DNA of 64,000 nucleotides from assembly GCA_002989075.1 (NCBI GenBank), contig PSQN01000014.1:496001-560000 (forward strand). Direction: 5' to 3'. The position numbers and the translations under genes are program-made. This document shows, one piece after another, positions 54,154-64,000 of this stretch (its first letter is position 1; every line of letters begins with the position of its first letter). Under the pieces are notes generated by a model. It was not told the origin of the DNA, ran no database searches, and saw only the letters and a program-made list of their open reading frames with translations. The stretch is from Arthonia radiata. Taxonomy: Eukaryota > Ascomycota > Arthoniomycetes > Arthoniales > Arthoniaceae.

Positions 54154-56126
54154 ATGGAAAGGATGTCTTCCTCCTCCTCCTTCTTCACCAACGGTGCCAC
54201 ATCTACCACTCTCAACAGTGGCGATGATACTGCAGACATCTATTCGCGCTTCCGTACGCAGGTGGACAGCTTCAGTCGCTCAGATCAGGCGCGTAATGAG
54301 CTTATGAACGTAAGGGACCATTATTATATGCCGGGATATATTCCACAGAGCGATATCTTAACAGAGTGCCAGCGTCTACTGATAAACAACACCCAACTGC
54401 ATGATGAAGTCTCTGAGCTTAAGAGTGACCTTGACAATGAGCGCAGGTCTCGCCGTCATCTTCAAGCTGAAGCTAGGACTCATCAAGTGGAGATAGAGCG
54501 CGCTCTCGCAGCTGCCAAGATCGACAATGATCCGTTCTGCTTAGCGCTTATCGACGGCGATGGATGCATCTTCCAGGATCGCTTGCTTAAGGCAGCCGCT
54601 GATGGTGGTGCGGAGGCCGCCCATTTACTAACACAGGAGATCACCCAGCTTCTTCGCGACAAGGGGTTGGGCTCGGGATGCACCATTATGGTTCAAATCT
54701 ATATGAGCCTCGAAGATCTCGCTCGTAAGCTGGCGTACGTGGGCATCTTGAACACAGCTGGCGAGTTGAAAGCATTCGAGCAGTCGTTTTGCAACGCGCA
54801 GTCGCTGTTCTCCATCGTGGACGTCGGAAGAGGTAAAGAGAGAGCTGACCATAAGATCAAAGGTGTGTATCCTGTGACGAAATCCAGACGGTACCGGAGA
54901 CATGTCGGTTCTGATGCTGACCATTGCGTCCAGAAATGTTTAGACTCTTTGTTAACAATAGTCACTGCAAGCACGTCATCTTCGGAGGGTGTCATGATAA
55001 TGGGTAAGTCGTGTTTCTGCACAAAACCAGCAGTCACATTTGATGCGCATCAGCGTCTCATGTCGCTCTTTGAGCATCCAGTCGTGCTGAGTACGAGAGG
55101 TCTGACGAACGCGCAAGACGGCTGCTGACCACCTGCACTCTGCCGTATAGCATGCAGCTAACCATTGTCCGTAGATACATACCCAACCTCGCCCCCTTCA
55201 GCAAAAACCCCTCAGTCGCCGATCGTTTAACCCTTCTTGAAACCACACCAGCAGAGTACCAATACAGAAGTTCTCTCGGCTTCGCTATCAGACGCTTCCC
55301 TTCTGTCTTCCGCGATACCCCGCTCCCAGAGCGTCGTCAAATCTCACCGGCGCATGTCTACACTCAACCCCTGATGTCGCCAGCCGCGAACACGTTCGTC
55401 CCTAATAATGGTAAGCACTGGTGTAAGCGTACTACAGCTGATCGCAAAGGCTGATTGCTTTCACCAGGCAACGTTTTCAGCTCGTCGCCATCTCCAGCGG
55501 CACGGGACCCAACTCCGCCATCCATCGTTCAATCTCCTGTGGGTACTGGCAGACCGCTAGCAGCTGTGCCTAATGGAGCTCCTGCGGCCCCAAAGACCTA
55601 CGCGAGCATCGGTGGCGCTTTAGACAGCAAAACAGTGGACGTTAAATCTACTACAAAGCCTAACAAGAAGTTCATTCTCTATAACGCAGTCGGCAATCGC
55701 ATTGACATTGTAAGTCCGTTCCGCTTATTGATAAAGCATGCCTACTGACGCATTTCGCGACAGCCACTATCCAAGCCCGATAGCGTCTCCGAAAATCGCT
55801 TCAAGAGCCGTGTCGCCACGACAGGCAAGCTCTGCAATAACCATCATCTGCGCGGACAGTGCTACAAAGGCTCAGACTGTGAGTACTCGCACGATCCGCC
55901 GTTGTCCGAAGGAGAGAAAAACGCTTTCCGCTTCCGCGTGCGCACAACCATGTGCACCAAGGGAACCGGATGCGAGGACTTCGGCTGCTACCTGGGTCAC
56001 AACTGCCCCTTCGGTGCCGGAAAATGCACTAAAGGAGATTGCAGTTTCACGGCTTTACATGGCATCGATTTGATGCCAAAGCAGAAATATTACGAAGATG
56101 GGGAGGTGGACATCCTGCGCACCTAA
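54154..56126 (+). CDS. CCCH zinc-finger protein with fungal NYN-like domain
   Basis: Probable RNA-binding regulator. Five exons: 54154-54862, 54934-55003, 55175-55410, 55468-55709 and 55764-56126, giving 539 residues. Order: a coiled coil (about 70-125); a fungal domain that opens FCLALIDGDGCIFQDRLLKA and runs through TIMVQIYMSLEDLARKL, SIVDVGRGKERADHKIK and FRLFVNNSHCKHVIFGGCHDNGY, then RLTLLETTPAE. The acid residues in IDGDG and the DHK motif resemble a NYN/PIN-type nuclease core, an inference. At the C-terminus lie CCCH fingers: CNNHHLRGQCYKGSDCEYSH fits C-x8-C-x5-C-x3-H, and a second cysteine-rich set (MCTKGTGCEDFGCYLGHNC) follows. The second exon is only 70 bp and is seen only by joining splice phases. 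Head-to-head with GST. Confidence 0.88.
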
Positions 56127-56732
56127 GGAACGAAGGTAGCGGTGAAGGGGAGAGGACGTGGTCATTGGATGACTACAGGACCAGCATGCGTCGTAGGTCA
56201 TGCAAGTTGATGAGAGTGGCAATGGTCCCTGAAGATCACGAAGGGACGTCACGGCAGCTGTGATTTAGTATACTAGCCCAAATTTATTTGATCCTTGAGC
56301 ACTTGTCTGTGCTCCACGTCAGAACGAATGGTGCTGGCTCGACCCACTGACGCTGCTTTACCAGTAATGACGCGAGCTGTGCAACGAGAGCCTTCAGCCA
56401 GACACTGATCAAAGACGTCAATGCCGTTGCTGAGGATCAGAGAATCCAGGCGTTGACGATTTCCACCCACTCAAGAGAGCTATTAGAAGGATGCTGCGTC
56501 CAGCCTTCCACATTTGTAGCAATTCCATTACAAGTTAAATCCGGTTGAAATTCCTCTTCTCGAATGGGTATCAAATATCAGGCCTCCTCTATGAAAGAAA
56601 AGTGCACGTCGCGCGTGCCTCGTACGTGCGGCCAACAAGCACGGCAAGGGGTATCAATCATGAATCGTCCTCCCATGAATAAGACCTCATCAAGCGTAAA
56701 TCATCATACATGCCTCCCATAAGAAGCATAAT
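56127..56732. other. Tail-to-tail intergenic region, CCCH and EBP-like genes
   Basis: About 600 bp between convergent genes. No protein-like frame, RNA gene or repeat was seen. Confidence 0.5.
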
Positions 56733-57820
56733 CTAAGCCTGAGAGCGCGCCGTTGAAGCCTGGAGACCCTCAAAGATCTCCGTACCGAAAACATACAGTA
56801 GGTATGAAGGCACCACAAGCCAAGCGCCACTGGATCTGGTCAGCCATTCTATCCCAAGGGCTGCATGAGCGCACACTTACTTCGGAATAACCCACAACAG
56901 CACAAGCCGACCAAAAGAGTTATGTCCGATATCATCAAAGCCCGAAAACACCTCGTTGAGCACTGCGCGCTTTGTCAATCGCCGAGTCTCCTTTAATCCT
57001 GTACCACAACTCCTGCTGAGACAAACACTTACCGTACAACACCGTCTTCCCCACCGTCAACACCGCACAACTATACCCCACCAACATAGCCACCGCGGCA
57101 CTCCGTCCTCCCACCACCCTCGGATTACCAAGTCTCTTCACCCTCCCCAGCCACCGCCCCAAACCCCCAAGCTTCCTCGGGGCCCCGCGCCCCTTCCCGG
57201 TCACTTCCACTCCTCTCCTGTACACCAACCAAAGATATACCGCATACCCCACTGTCTCAACCACATTCACCGTCGCCTGCGCCGCCGTCCATCCAATCCT
57301 CTTTTCTACCGCCGGCCACCCGTACATGTAATCGACAGTCGCATACAGCGCATACGGTTTCCAGAGCGGGCTGTGTAACGCGCCGCCGGGCATCGTGGCC
57401 GGCCGAAGGAGTACGTAGAGCGAGTCCCAGATTACGAGGGGCAGGGAGAGAGCGAGCCAGAGGAGTGTGAGGTTGGAGGGCGTGTGCCTCCATCCGCTCG
57501 ACGCGCCGCGCGGTTTTGAGGATGAGCGGCGGGATGTGGACTTTGCGCGGCGCGTGAGGGTTTGGGGGTTGTTCGTGGAAGCGGTGGAGGAAGGAGAGCG
57601 GATGGAGGAGGGAGGTGTGGGTGTCGAAGGGAAATCGGCGTTGGGGTGGTTGCGGGTGCCGACCTAGAGGGGAAATGTTAGTACAGTACATTCTATTCAG
57701 CGGACGCGCGCGCATCCCTCGATTCCGAGCCCATCGCACAGTCATGTGCCAGCGCGTTGGCTGGCGCAGACCAAGTCACAATTGCTTGGGAGAGAATGCA
57801 GATGCTCTGAGACTCACCAT
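56733..57820 (-). CDS. EXPERA/emopamil-binding-like membrane protein
   Basis: Polytopic membrane protein related in layout to emopamil-binding sterol isomerase-like proteins; activity not established. Four exons: 57818-57820, 57033-57663, 56881-56962 and 56733-56835, giving 272 residues. The first exon is the ATG alone, joined to GTCGGCACC, reading MVGTRNHPNADFPSTP. Residues 1-65 are Ser/Thr/Arg-rich. Then come helix 1 (NLTLLWLALSLPLVIWDSLYVLLRP), MPGGALHSPLWKPYALYATVDYMYGW, helices 2 and 3 (ATVNVVETVGYAVYLWLVY; SAAVAMLVGYSCAVLTVGKTVLY), and LNEVFSGFDDIGHNSFGRLVLLWVIP, completed by a last helix WLVVPSYLLYVFGTEIFEGL. The E..D..H-like polar residues in helices fit the EXPERA style. Coding strand goes from C-rich to G-rich. 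242 bp divergent from the PXA gene. Confidence 0.8.
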
Positions 57821-58062
57821 CTTGACGGTTGCGCGACGCCGCGCACGCAAAGCTAAGGAGGCGGCGAGATTGTGCGACGCGCAACGGCCGCGAGACGAGG
57901 AAGGGCAAGTCAATGGGCGCACAGGGCGTAAAGCTGACTAAGGGGCGGCAAGGGGTGATTGCTACGTCAAGGGAGCGCTTTCCCTGTTCTGGACGTAGTC
58001 CTCCTTCTATATCGAAACATCCCAAACGCAGTCCCTTTCATTCCGGTGAATGAGATGAACCC

Positions 58063-61000
58063 ATGCCTCCCGCGCGTCGACAAAGGCATGTGGCAACATC
58101 TTCCGACTTTATAAGCGAGGTCGCTGACAAGAAGACGGTTGCGTTCATTAAGAAGGTGCTCTGCGCTGATCGAGACCCAAAGACTTTGGATGATACACCA
58201 CTGCAGGACCTATTGCCTCCTTTGACGAGTAGCAATGATCTTGATCTACAGCTATATGCTTTCATTGCGGTCGTGATACACGAATATGTGGATGCCTGGT
58301 ATAGCAAGATCACTACAGACAAAGACTTTGTGCAGGAGATCATTCAGATCATAGCACACTGCACACGAGCATTGGAGCAGAGATTCAGGAAGGTCGACCT
58401 CGTGGAATTGTTATTGAATGATGCATGCGGTCTTCTAGATGCTCACATTGAAGGTATCTCTTATAGTGGCAAATATGTTCTATCTCCTTGTGCTAAGTAG
58501 TCAAACCAGCATGCAGATACGCCAAGCGCGCTGCCCAGAGTCCAGCCTCACCGTTCAGCGCAGAACAAATCTATCATACCTTGAGACCTCATCCAGCTCT
58601 CTCACATACCCCAGAGGAAATCTTGAAAGACCCGGCGCTGTCCGCAGATGATACAGCATACCGTCAGCTGCTTGCTGAGGGTATCCTTGCTGTCATCCTT
58701 CCCATCGAGGATTTGCAGAATCCATGTCTCTTTGCACTGGTGTCTGATGTGCTCGCTGACCTGGTCATTGGGTCGCTGATAGCTGGCCGCTTATCAGATC
58801 CTCGGCAGCTTTATGGCATTGCTTGCAAGATCACTGACGTTGTTCAACCCCGACTGGGAACTGTTCCATGGATCCAGATCAGCTCTGACCGCCATCAATC
58901 GGAAAACATTGCGGCTGCCTCAAAGTCAAGTGGGGAAACACAATTGCGCACTGCGCCAAAGATGTTAACTTCTATCAAGTTGGCTTGGGGCTTCTTTCGC
59001 AACGTGCTCCGTGGAGTCGCGTTGCTTTTGATACTGGGACGTGACTTCATCATAGCGTGTTTGTCAGCTTCCGCACTACCGCCGCGAAAGACTGCAAACA
59101 CTCCTGACGATCTTGCCGATGCGAAAGAGTCTCCAGTAAGAGATAAATTAGGTGAGTCTGTGTTCACTGTCGCCCAATGTCCGTCTGTGGTTGGAGAACG
59201 AGCAGCCTTTGATGATCTCGTGCTCAAGCCCGCTCGAAACCAGTGTCAGAACATGCTCCCTAGGATTTGTAAATGCTCACACGCAAAACAAGGGCAACAC
59301 TATGCGGATGAAGCAGAACGCAGTGCAGATCAGCATCATGCAACCCCTTCCCCAATTTTGTGTTTCAATATGTGGTCAGCTCTCACAAAATGGACGGAAG
59401 CAAATCGACGAATGGATTGGCTTTGCAACCTCGGTTGTTTGTTCAGGCAACTCTCACTGCAAGGGGCAGGACGGCTGGGTTGCACGAATGGGCCATTGGA
59501 TCGGTAAGTTCTGATATTTCCGTTTTGTGTGCAGAAAAATGAACACAGTCATGAGCCTGTCATTGTCGTGATGCAGACGGCAGGTGCAGCCTGCACGTTG
59601 TTGAGAAACAGAGACCCTGCTGCCACGCCCCGGGTTGCAGTTCCCGGAGCCTTCCTTGCATGTTTTAAGGGAGCACAAGAGTGGATCGCATGCAGTTTCA
59701 GTCATCTGACTTCTGTCTCATGCGGTTTCCACATCCAGACGCTCCATCCCCATCACTTCAAACCATCCATCACCGCAGTGGTCGTTGCGTGCATATACCA
59801 CTTCCTATACCTAGACATGAGAGATGAGGGGCCTGGTCCAATCGAATAAGCCACTCCACTTATGTTGTGGAGCTAGACAACAACTTCGCGCGTGTGCAAG
59901 ATGTGCAAATCCCCATGCGCATTTCTCGCTTGGAAGCGGGCATGTCAGAAGCTATGACGCTCCTCTGCATCGACTAAGCAGCGGTGAGCAGCTTACACGA
60001 TTGATTGTTTACCGAATCGTGGTAAGAGCTGGCGCTTCTATTTAGGCCCACGCTCCGAAGGAGAGACACTCAAGACATCTCGTGACATACAGAGCAAAGA
60101 CGGCTCCAGTGTGATGAGCTCACGACGTTGCACACCCGGGTGTCACGCCGTCGCAATATGCAATCGGCTGTCGCTGATTGCTTGCACAGAGCTGGGACGC
60201 GACGGAAGGCCCAGGGTACCCTCGGCACGGCCAGCATTGTTTGCGGCAACACTAGCAGATCAAGCTCAATGGCAATGAGCGTGCCTCACAATACGTCACA
60301 AAGGGCTTTGCATGATGTGAGAGCCATGATCACGAGAGCAGCAGAAGAACAGAAGTTCATGATGTTGGGAGCCACAAACACCAGAAGTGCTGCGCGTTGT
60401 CGGACGAATACGCTTGCAAGGCTTCTCTTTTGCTATACGATTCGTCAAACAAAACAGCTAAGCAAACTTGATCGTCCAGCAAAATGTGCAGTCAACCCTG
60501 AGAAGCTTCGCAGCGCGAGTACTATCGCAAGTTCTCAACGCAAGGGTGGTAGCTGCAGGATTGGCCGGCGCTGCAGTGGGGCCAGCTATTCCCTTTGTGC
60601 GGGACACCTCTCACTAGTTCCTCGTATGAGCGCCGCTTTCTCCACCAGCCGGCATTGCATGAAGGTAACGTGATCTTGCTCCTGGCCATTCACGTCGCTC
60701 ATCTGCATAAGGCCTCAGACAGTTGGCAAGCCGCAAATGACTCGGCCTGCAGCAATGATGCCCGACCCCTCGACCTCTCGACTTCGCTGACAGAGCAAGA
60801 ATGCCGGCTCTTGTCGCATGCAGCGAAGATGCCCTGGCGCCACAACCTCCTCCCTGGGCTGGCGTCTTTGAGCATGCCTGTATGGCCGCTACTCCTGTCT
60901 CTTGGCCTGCTTACGCCAGCAAGTTGTTGCTCCTCAGTCAGCTCTCTTTCTCAACAGATGTTACCACCAGGGATTCCTTGAGATCATTGCCTCATCGCTC

Positions 61001-62168
61001 CCAAGTGTGGTCATAGACAGCGACAAGATAAGGCTTCGGCCCCAGCGGCATCCACCTGATTATTTTCTCCAGGCGATATTCCTGCACCGCGGGTTTTGGA
61101 TATCGTGCTGCATTACCCCGGACCTTGGAGCTGTGCATGGCGTCCTCCCCACACTCGACAAGGGAGTATCTGTCGCATCGCCAGAATTGCAACAGCGCAA
61201 CAATGCATTCCACTATTTTCTATGAGGACAATGCTTGTCAGTCCTGTTTGCGCTTGAAGAGCTAGATACAAACATGGCTGATTTCCTGGCTATTCGGTTA
61301 TCGAGTCAGCGACCCTCTGCCACCCTGGTTCATCAAGGGGAACGCCAAATCGACTTCATGTTTCACCCCTCAACCGGGGTACAGCTCGTCGATCGTGTTC
61401 TGACGGTCATCACGCCTGACTTGTTGTGGGTATGGACGCGATCATGTCTAGACTTCATTCGGGCCATTCTTTGCACATCGTTTTCGAAAGCGTCGCTCCA
61501 ATCTCAAGCCTGGTTGCCGAGCTATTCAACGAATTGTTGACCATCGCTTAACCACCAGGCTGACTCTTGCGCTTCTGACTTTGCGCAAACCTTTTCTCGT
61601 TTGGATCGTGAGTACGCGTTCTGCTAACATCGAGACCAACAGGATCCTAGCACATCACCTCCTCGCCCCTTTTCATGACCCCGCCCTCCTACCAGCACTT
61701 TTACGCACCGCACGCCAATCCATCTTTCCGAATAGCGCCTCCATCAGATCGACCGAAGATCGATCACAGCGCCAGTCTCATGCCCAGAACGATCCTCCAA
61801 TAGCGCCAGAAAGCGAAACACAGATAGCCGAGGAAACCCGCAAGCTGCGGACGAGAGCCGCTGTTGCGATACTCAATTGCGTCTCTCGACCCGTTGTCAG
61901 GCTCTACTACGGCGCTAGTGGGAAAGGACAAGAAGAGAGAGGGAGAGTCAAAGAGGAGAATGATTACATGATCGGCCTGGTGGAAGATGAGATATTAGGA
62001 CCCTTTGCGAACGCATACGCGAATAGGCACCTTGTGTATGGCATCATGGAGCTGATCATCGGAGTTGTAGTTGGAGAGCTGAGAGCCAACACCAGCGACA
62101 GCGCACAAGGCAGTGTAGCAAAGCTGCTGGAGGACCGCGGTGTGGGTTCAAGCGTAGAAGACTACTAG
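58063..62168 (+). CDS. PXA-domain protein (sorting-nexin-associated type) with giant intron
   Basis: Likely endosomal or ER membrane-trafficking protein of the PXA family (S. pombe Pxa1-like). Exons 58063-58453, 58510-59151, 59329-59503 and 61643-62168 give 577 residues with all phases matching. The PXA domain starts around residue 20 (VAFIKKVLCADRDPKTLDD) and includes IAVVIHEYVDAWYSKIT, the hallmark SPFSAEQIYHTLRPHPALSHTPEE, and LAEGILAVILPIEDLQNPCLFALVSDVLADLVIG. Hydrophobic segments follow (LAWGFFRNVLRGVALLLILGRDFI). The last exon carries the usual C-terminal block RILAHHLLAPFHDPALLPALLRTARQSIFP and ANRHLVYGIMELIIGVVV. The third intron (59504-61642) is 2139 bp, while all others in the window are under 180 bp. 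Intron 2 (177 bp) is in frame and could be retained. Confidence 0.83.
59504..61642 (+). other. 2.1-kb intron of the PXA gene with unexplained content
   Basis: Donor GTAAGT at 59504 and acceptor CCAACAG at 61642 with a TGCTAAC branch site at 61621-61627 restore the protein across the gap (DR|ILAHHLL). Inside is normal-GC sequence with overlapping open stretches of 60-180 codons (for example 60128-60673, 60902-61225 and 61235-61540, +) that show no family I recognise. The octamer TTGGATCG occurs immediately before the donor (59496-59503) and again near 61603-61610, so an inserted segment flanked by an 8-bp direct repeat is possible. I see no terminal inverted repeats. It may be a nested gene, decayed insertion or long regulatory intron. 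Confidence 0.55.
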
Positions 62169-62502
62169 ATGCAAGCAATGTGGACTTTCATCATTGTGGA
62201 TATATGATTTCATGCCATCTTCCCCTCGACCAATGCCTCCGCTGCGTCAAATATCATGCCCGTTCCTTGCTAGAATTCCTGTGCCATTCAGCCATGCCAA
62301 TCTCAAAATAAACAGAACTGAAAGGTATCGTGGTATATTGTGCAGACAGCCCATCCCAAACTCCAAACAGAAACCCAGAGATGCTTTAAAACGCTCAGTC
62401 TTCCGACCGAGTTGCGCCCCTCGCGAGGCGACTTGGTAGTCTATATCCTGCTCTTGCTTCTCCTTCACACCGCACCACCTCCTTCTCCACAAAGCCAGTC
62501 AA
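62169..62502. other. Tail-to-tail intergenic region, PXA and HTH genes
   Basis: About 330 bp between convergent stops. Nothing beyond expected 3' UTR sequence was recognised. Confidence 0.5.
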
Positions 62503-64000
62503 TCAGTACTCCTCGTGCACATCAACACCGCCCATCTCGCAATCCTCCCCCTGCAGCTCCATCTCCGGTATCCTATGCAAGCCCCCAGGCAACTCCATCC
62601 CACCCGCACTCAGACTCCCGCTCCTCCCCGCGTTCCCAGAAACCTGATTCACCTGCATCTTCATCATCACGGACCTCAACGCCGCCACGTCCGCGCTGTC
62701 GTTCCCCAGCCCTTGACTCTTCAAATACGACACAGCCATCTCGAGCCCGCGCTTTGCGTCGCCAATGCTCGGTGGCGAGGCGGACGCGTGCCGCAGTGAT
62801 GTGCTGAGATGCGGTGTTGATTTGGTCTTTGAGAGGGAAGGATGCCGTAGTTGGGATGCGTGGGATGAGTGCGGTGATAAGGGTGAGTGGTGCGTCGGCG
62901 CGTTTGGGAGTTTACTATGCGGTGGCGGCGGTGGGGGCATATCCACTGCCGTGATGGTGGGCGAGTCGAACACGGAGGCCGTCGACGTGTTGAGCGGAGA
63001 ACTGGTGTTGGCGGATTGCGGGGGCGAGATGTACGGGTCCGCCGCGCTTGTCAGCGGGAATGTAGAAGAACGCGGGCGATGCGAGTTGTCTGCGGAATTG
63101 GAGACGCTACCGGTTCGTGTGGGCGGCGGCGCGGGCGCGATCGGGGTTTGCGAGGCAGGGAAGTAGGAGGAGCTAGAGTGCAGGGCATCTGGGGAGATGA
63201 CGGGGGAGCCGACGGATGTGTCCTCGGAGGAGAAGGCCGTGACGGCTGTGTCTGCCGTGAAAGCTGAGGATAGAGAAGTGTTTGATTGAGAGTGCAGTGG
63301 TGCGCGCGTTGCAGTCCCACGGATGCCGAGGCCGTCGTAGCCCAAGGAGGGTTGACGGCGAAGCGTATGCCCTTCCGCGATGGCGGTGGGCGACACGTGA
63401 CGGGATAGCGCGTCCTCCGGGCTTAACGGGGTCGCGTCGCCAGGCGAAAAGGTCGAGTCGTCGCCGCCGGCGTCACTCAAGCCAGGAGTGCCTCCAGGCG
63501 TGAGCCCGTTCTTCTGCTTGAACTTCTCGAGCCAGGAGGCCGAGTCGATCTTTACGGGAAGATCGGACGTGTTGCCGGCGGCGTGCCAGAAGAAGCGGGC
63601 TTGATTCTTGATGAGCTCGTCGGTGATGCGCACGCCCTTGGATTGCTGGTTTGCGGCCCATTTGGCGAGCGCGCGATCAAGATCCGGCTTGTTCTTTTTG
63701 GAGGACTTGACTGGAGAGTGGCCGGGATCCGTAGTGGTGCGGAGGTATTTTTCCTTTTGGCGGAGGACTTTGGAGACGGTGCTGATTGCGGCGTTAGAAA
63801 TTATGAGTGTAGGAATACTTGACCTTGAAATTGATTTACCTTCTCTCGACGCCAAATAACTCTATTTATGATTAGCCGTTAGACGCTCGCGTGATTCATA
63901 AGGTCAGCACTCACCTCCAATTTCAGTCTGCTTCTTCGTTGGAAAGTCCTCGTGATACTGACACATTTTGCGGCGATCGTTGTCGGTCAGAGTTCGTCTC
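62503..64000 (-). CDS. CENP-B/HTH-type DNA-binding protein, partial
   Basis: N-terminus lies beyond the right edge. Visible exons: 63915->64000, the 22-bp microexon 63840-63861, and 62503-63781. Together they read RRTLTDNDRRKMCQYHEDFPTKKQTEIGELFGVERSTVSKVLRQKEKYL, the N-terminal helix-turn-helix of CENP-B/pogo-like proteins. A second HTH of CENP-B type follows (LDRALAKWAANQQSKGVRITDELIKNQARFFWHAAG). The remaining 330 residues are Ser/Pro/Thr-rich and disordered, with a polyproline run (MPPPPPPHSK) and the acidic end GEDCEMGGVDVHEEY. There is no DDE transposase core, so it is a host DNA-binding factor rather than an intact transposase; its ancestry may be transposon-derived. Codons again drift from C-ending to G-ending. 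Confidence 0.82.

Noticed and set aside
60128-61540. Candidate nested gene inside the PXA intron
   Set aside because: The open stretches do not connect through good splice sites into any family I recognise; kept only as an unresolved content note.
62503-63781. HTH gene as an active pogo-like DNA transposon
   Set aside because: No DDE catalytic domain after the two HTH units and no inverted repeats; the rest is a disordered tail typical of a host regulator.
7180-64000. A secondary-metabolite, defence or toxin gene cluster
   Set aside because: The PPTase is the only related enzyme; neighbours are unrelated housekeeping genes with no PKS, NRPS, NLR-like or toxin signature.

Overview
The window is nuclear DNA of a filamentous ascomycete (Pezizomycotina). 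Dothideomycetes is my best guess, from gene content and style only. The reasons are: genes split by short GT..AG introns, mostly 47-171 bp, many with a CTAAC/CTGAC-like branch site; fungus-specific families (Clu1/Tif31, Hos4, Dfg10, NpgA-type PPTase, Nup82); and an AT-rich, RIP-like island of dead retroelements. I rebuilt each gene from conserved protein blocks joined at matching splice phases. Every complete model closes to a whole number of codons. No RNA data were available.

Layout. 1-7180 is an AT-rich retroelement graveyard: a Ty3/gypsy chromovirus relic on +, then a Ty1/copia relic on -. From 7.2 kb onward it is gene-dense euchromatin. 7.4-13 kb holds, all on -, ribosomal protein uL13 (RPL16), the ribosome-associated Stm1/SERBP1 protein and a fungal AP-1-like bZIP factor. 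13.2-15.9 kb is an alpha-arrestin. 16.7-22.6 kb has two head-to-head pairs: phosphopantetheinyl transferase with Pdx2, and CBP20 with Nup82. A 3.1-kb gap without a supported gene precedes a TALE homeobox gene (25.7-27.1 kb), followed by Slc1-type lysophosphatidate acyltransferase and a classical SDR.

29.9-33.1 kb has no supported gene but carries a decayed tandem array with a period near 173 bp, plus a local duplication reaching the 3' end of the HOS4-like gene. 33-44 kb holds HOS4-like, polyprenol reductase, a mitochondrial P-loop ATPase and Clu1. 44.6-52.2 kb holds APC3/Cdc27, an F-box-like protein and an unrecognised 743-residue protein. 52.3-58 kb holds a GST-like protein, a CCCH zinc-finger protein and an EBP/EXPERA-like membrane protein. 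58-62.2 kb is a PXA-domain gene broken by an exceptional 2.1-kb intron. A CENP-B/HTH-type DNA-binding protein runs off the right edge.

The genes are mostly housekeeping (translation, mRNA cap and export, vitamin B6, lipid and dolichol synthesis, cell cycle, chromatin) and do not form one pathway. Seven neighbouring pairs are head-to-head and probably share promoters. I found no convincing new defence, toxin or biosynthetic system. The best candidates for something undescribed are the 173-bp-period array, the 2.1-kb intron, and a repeated switch from C-ending to G-ending codons inside at least six genes.
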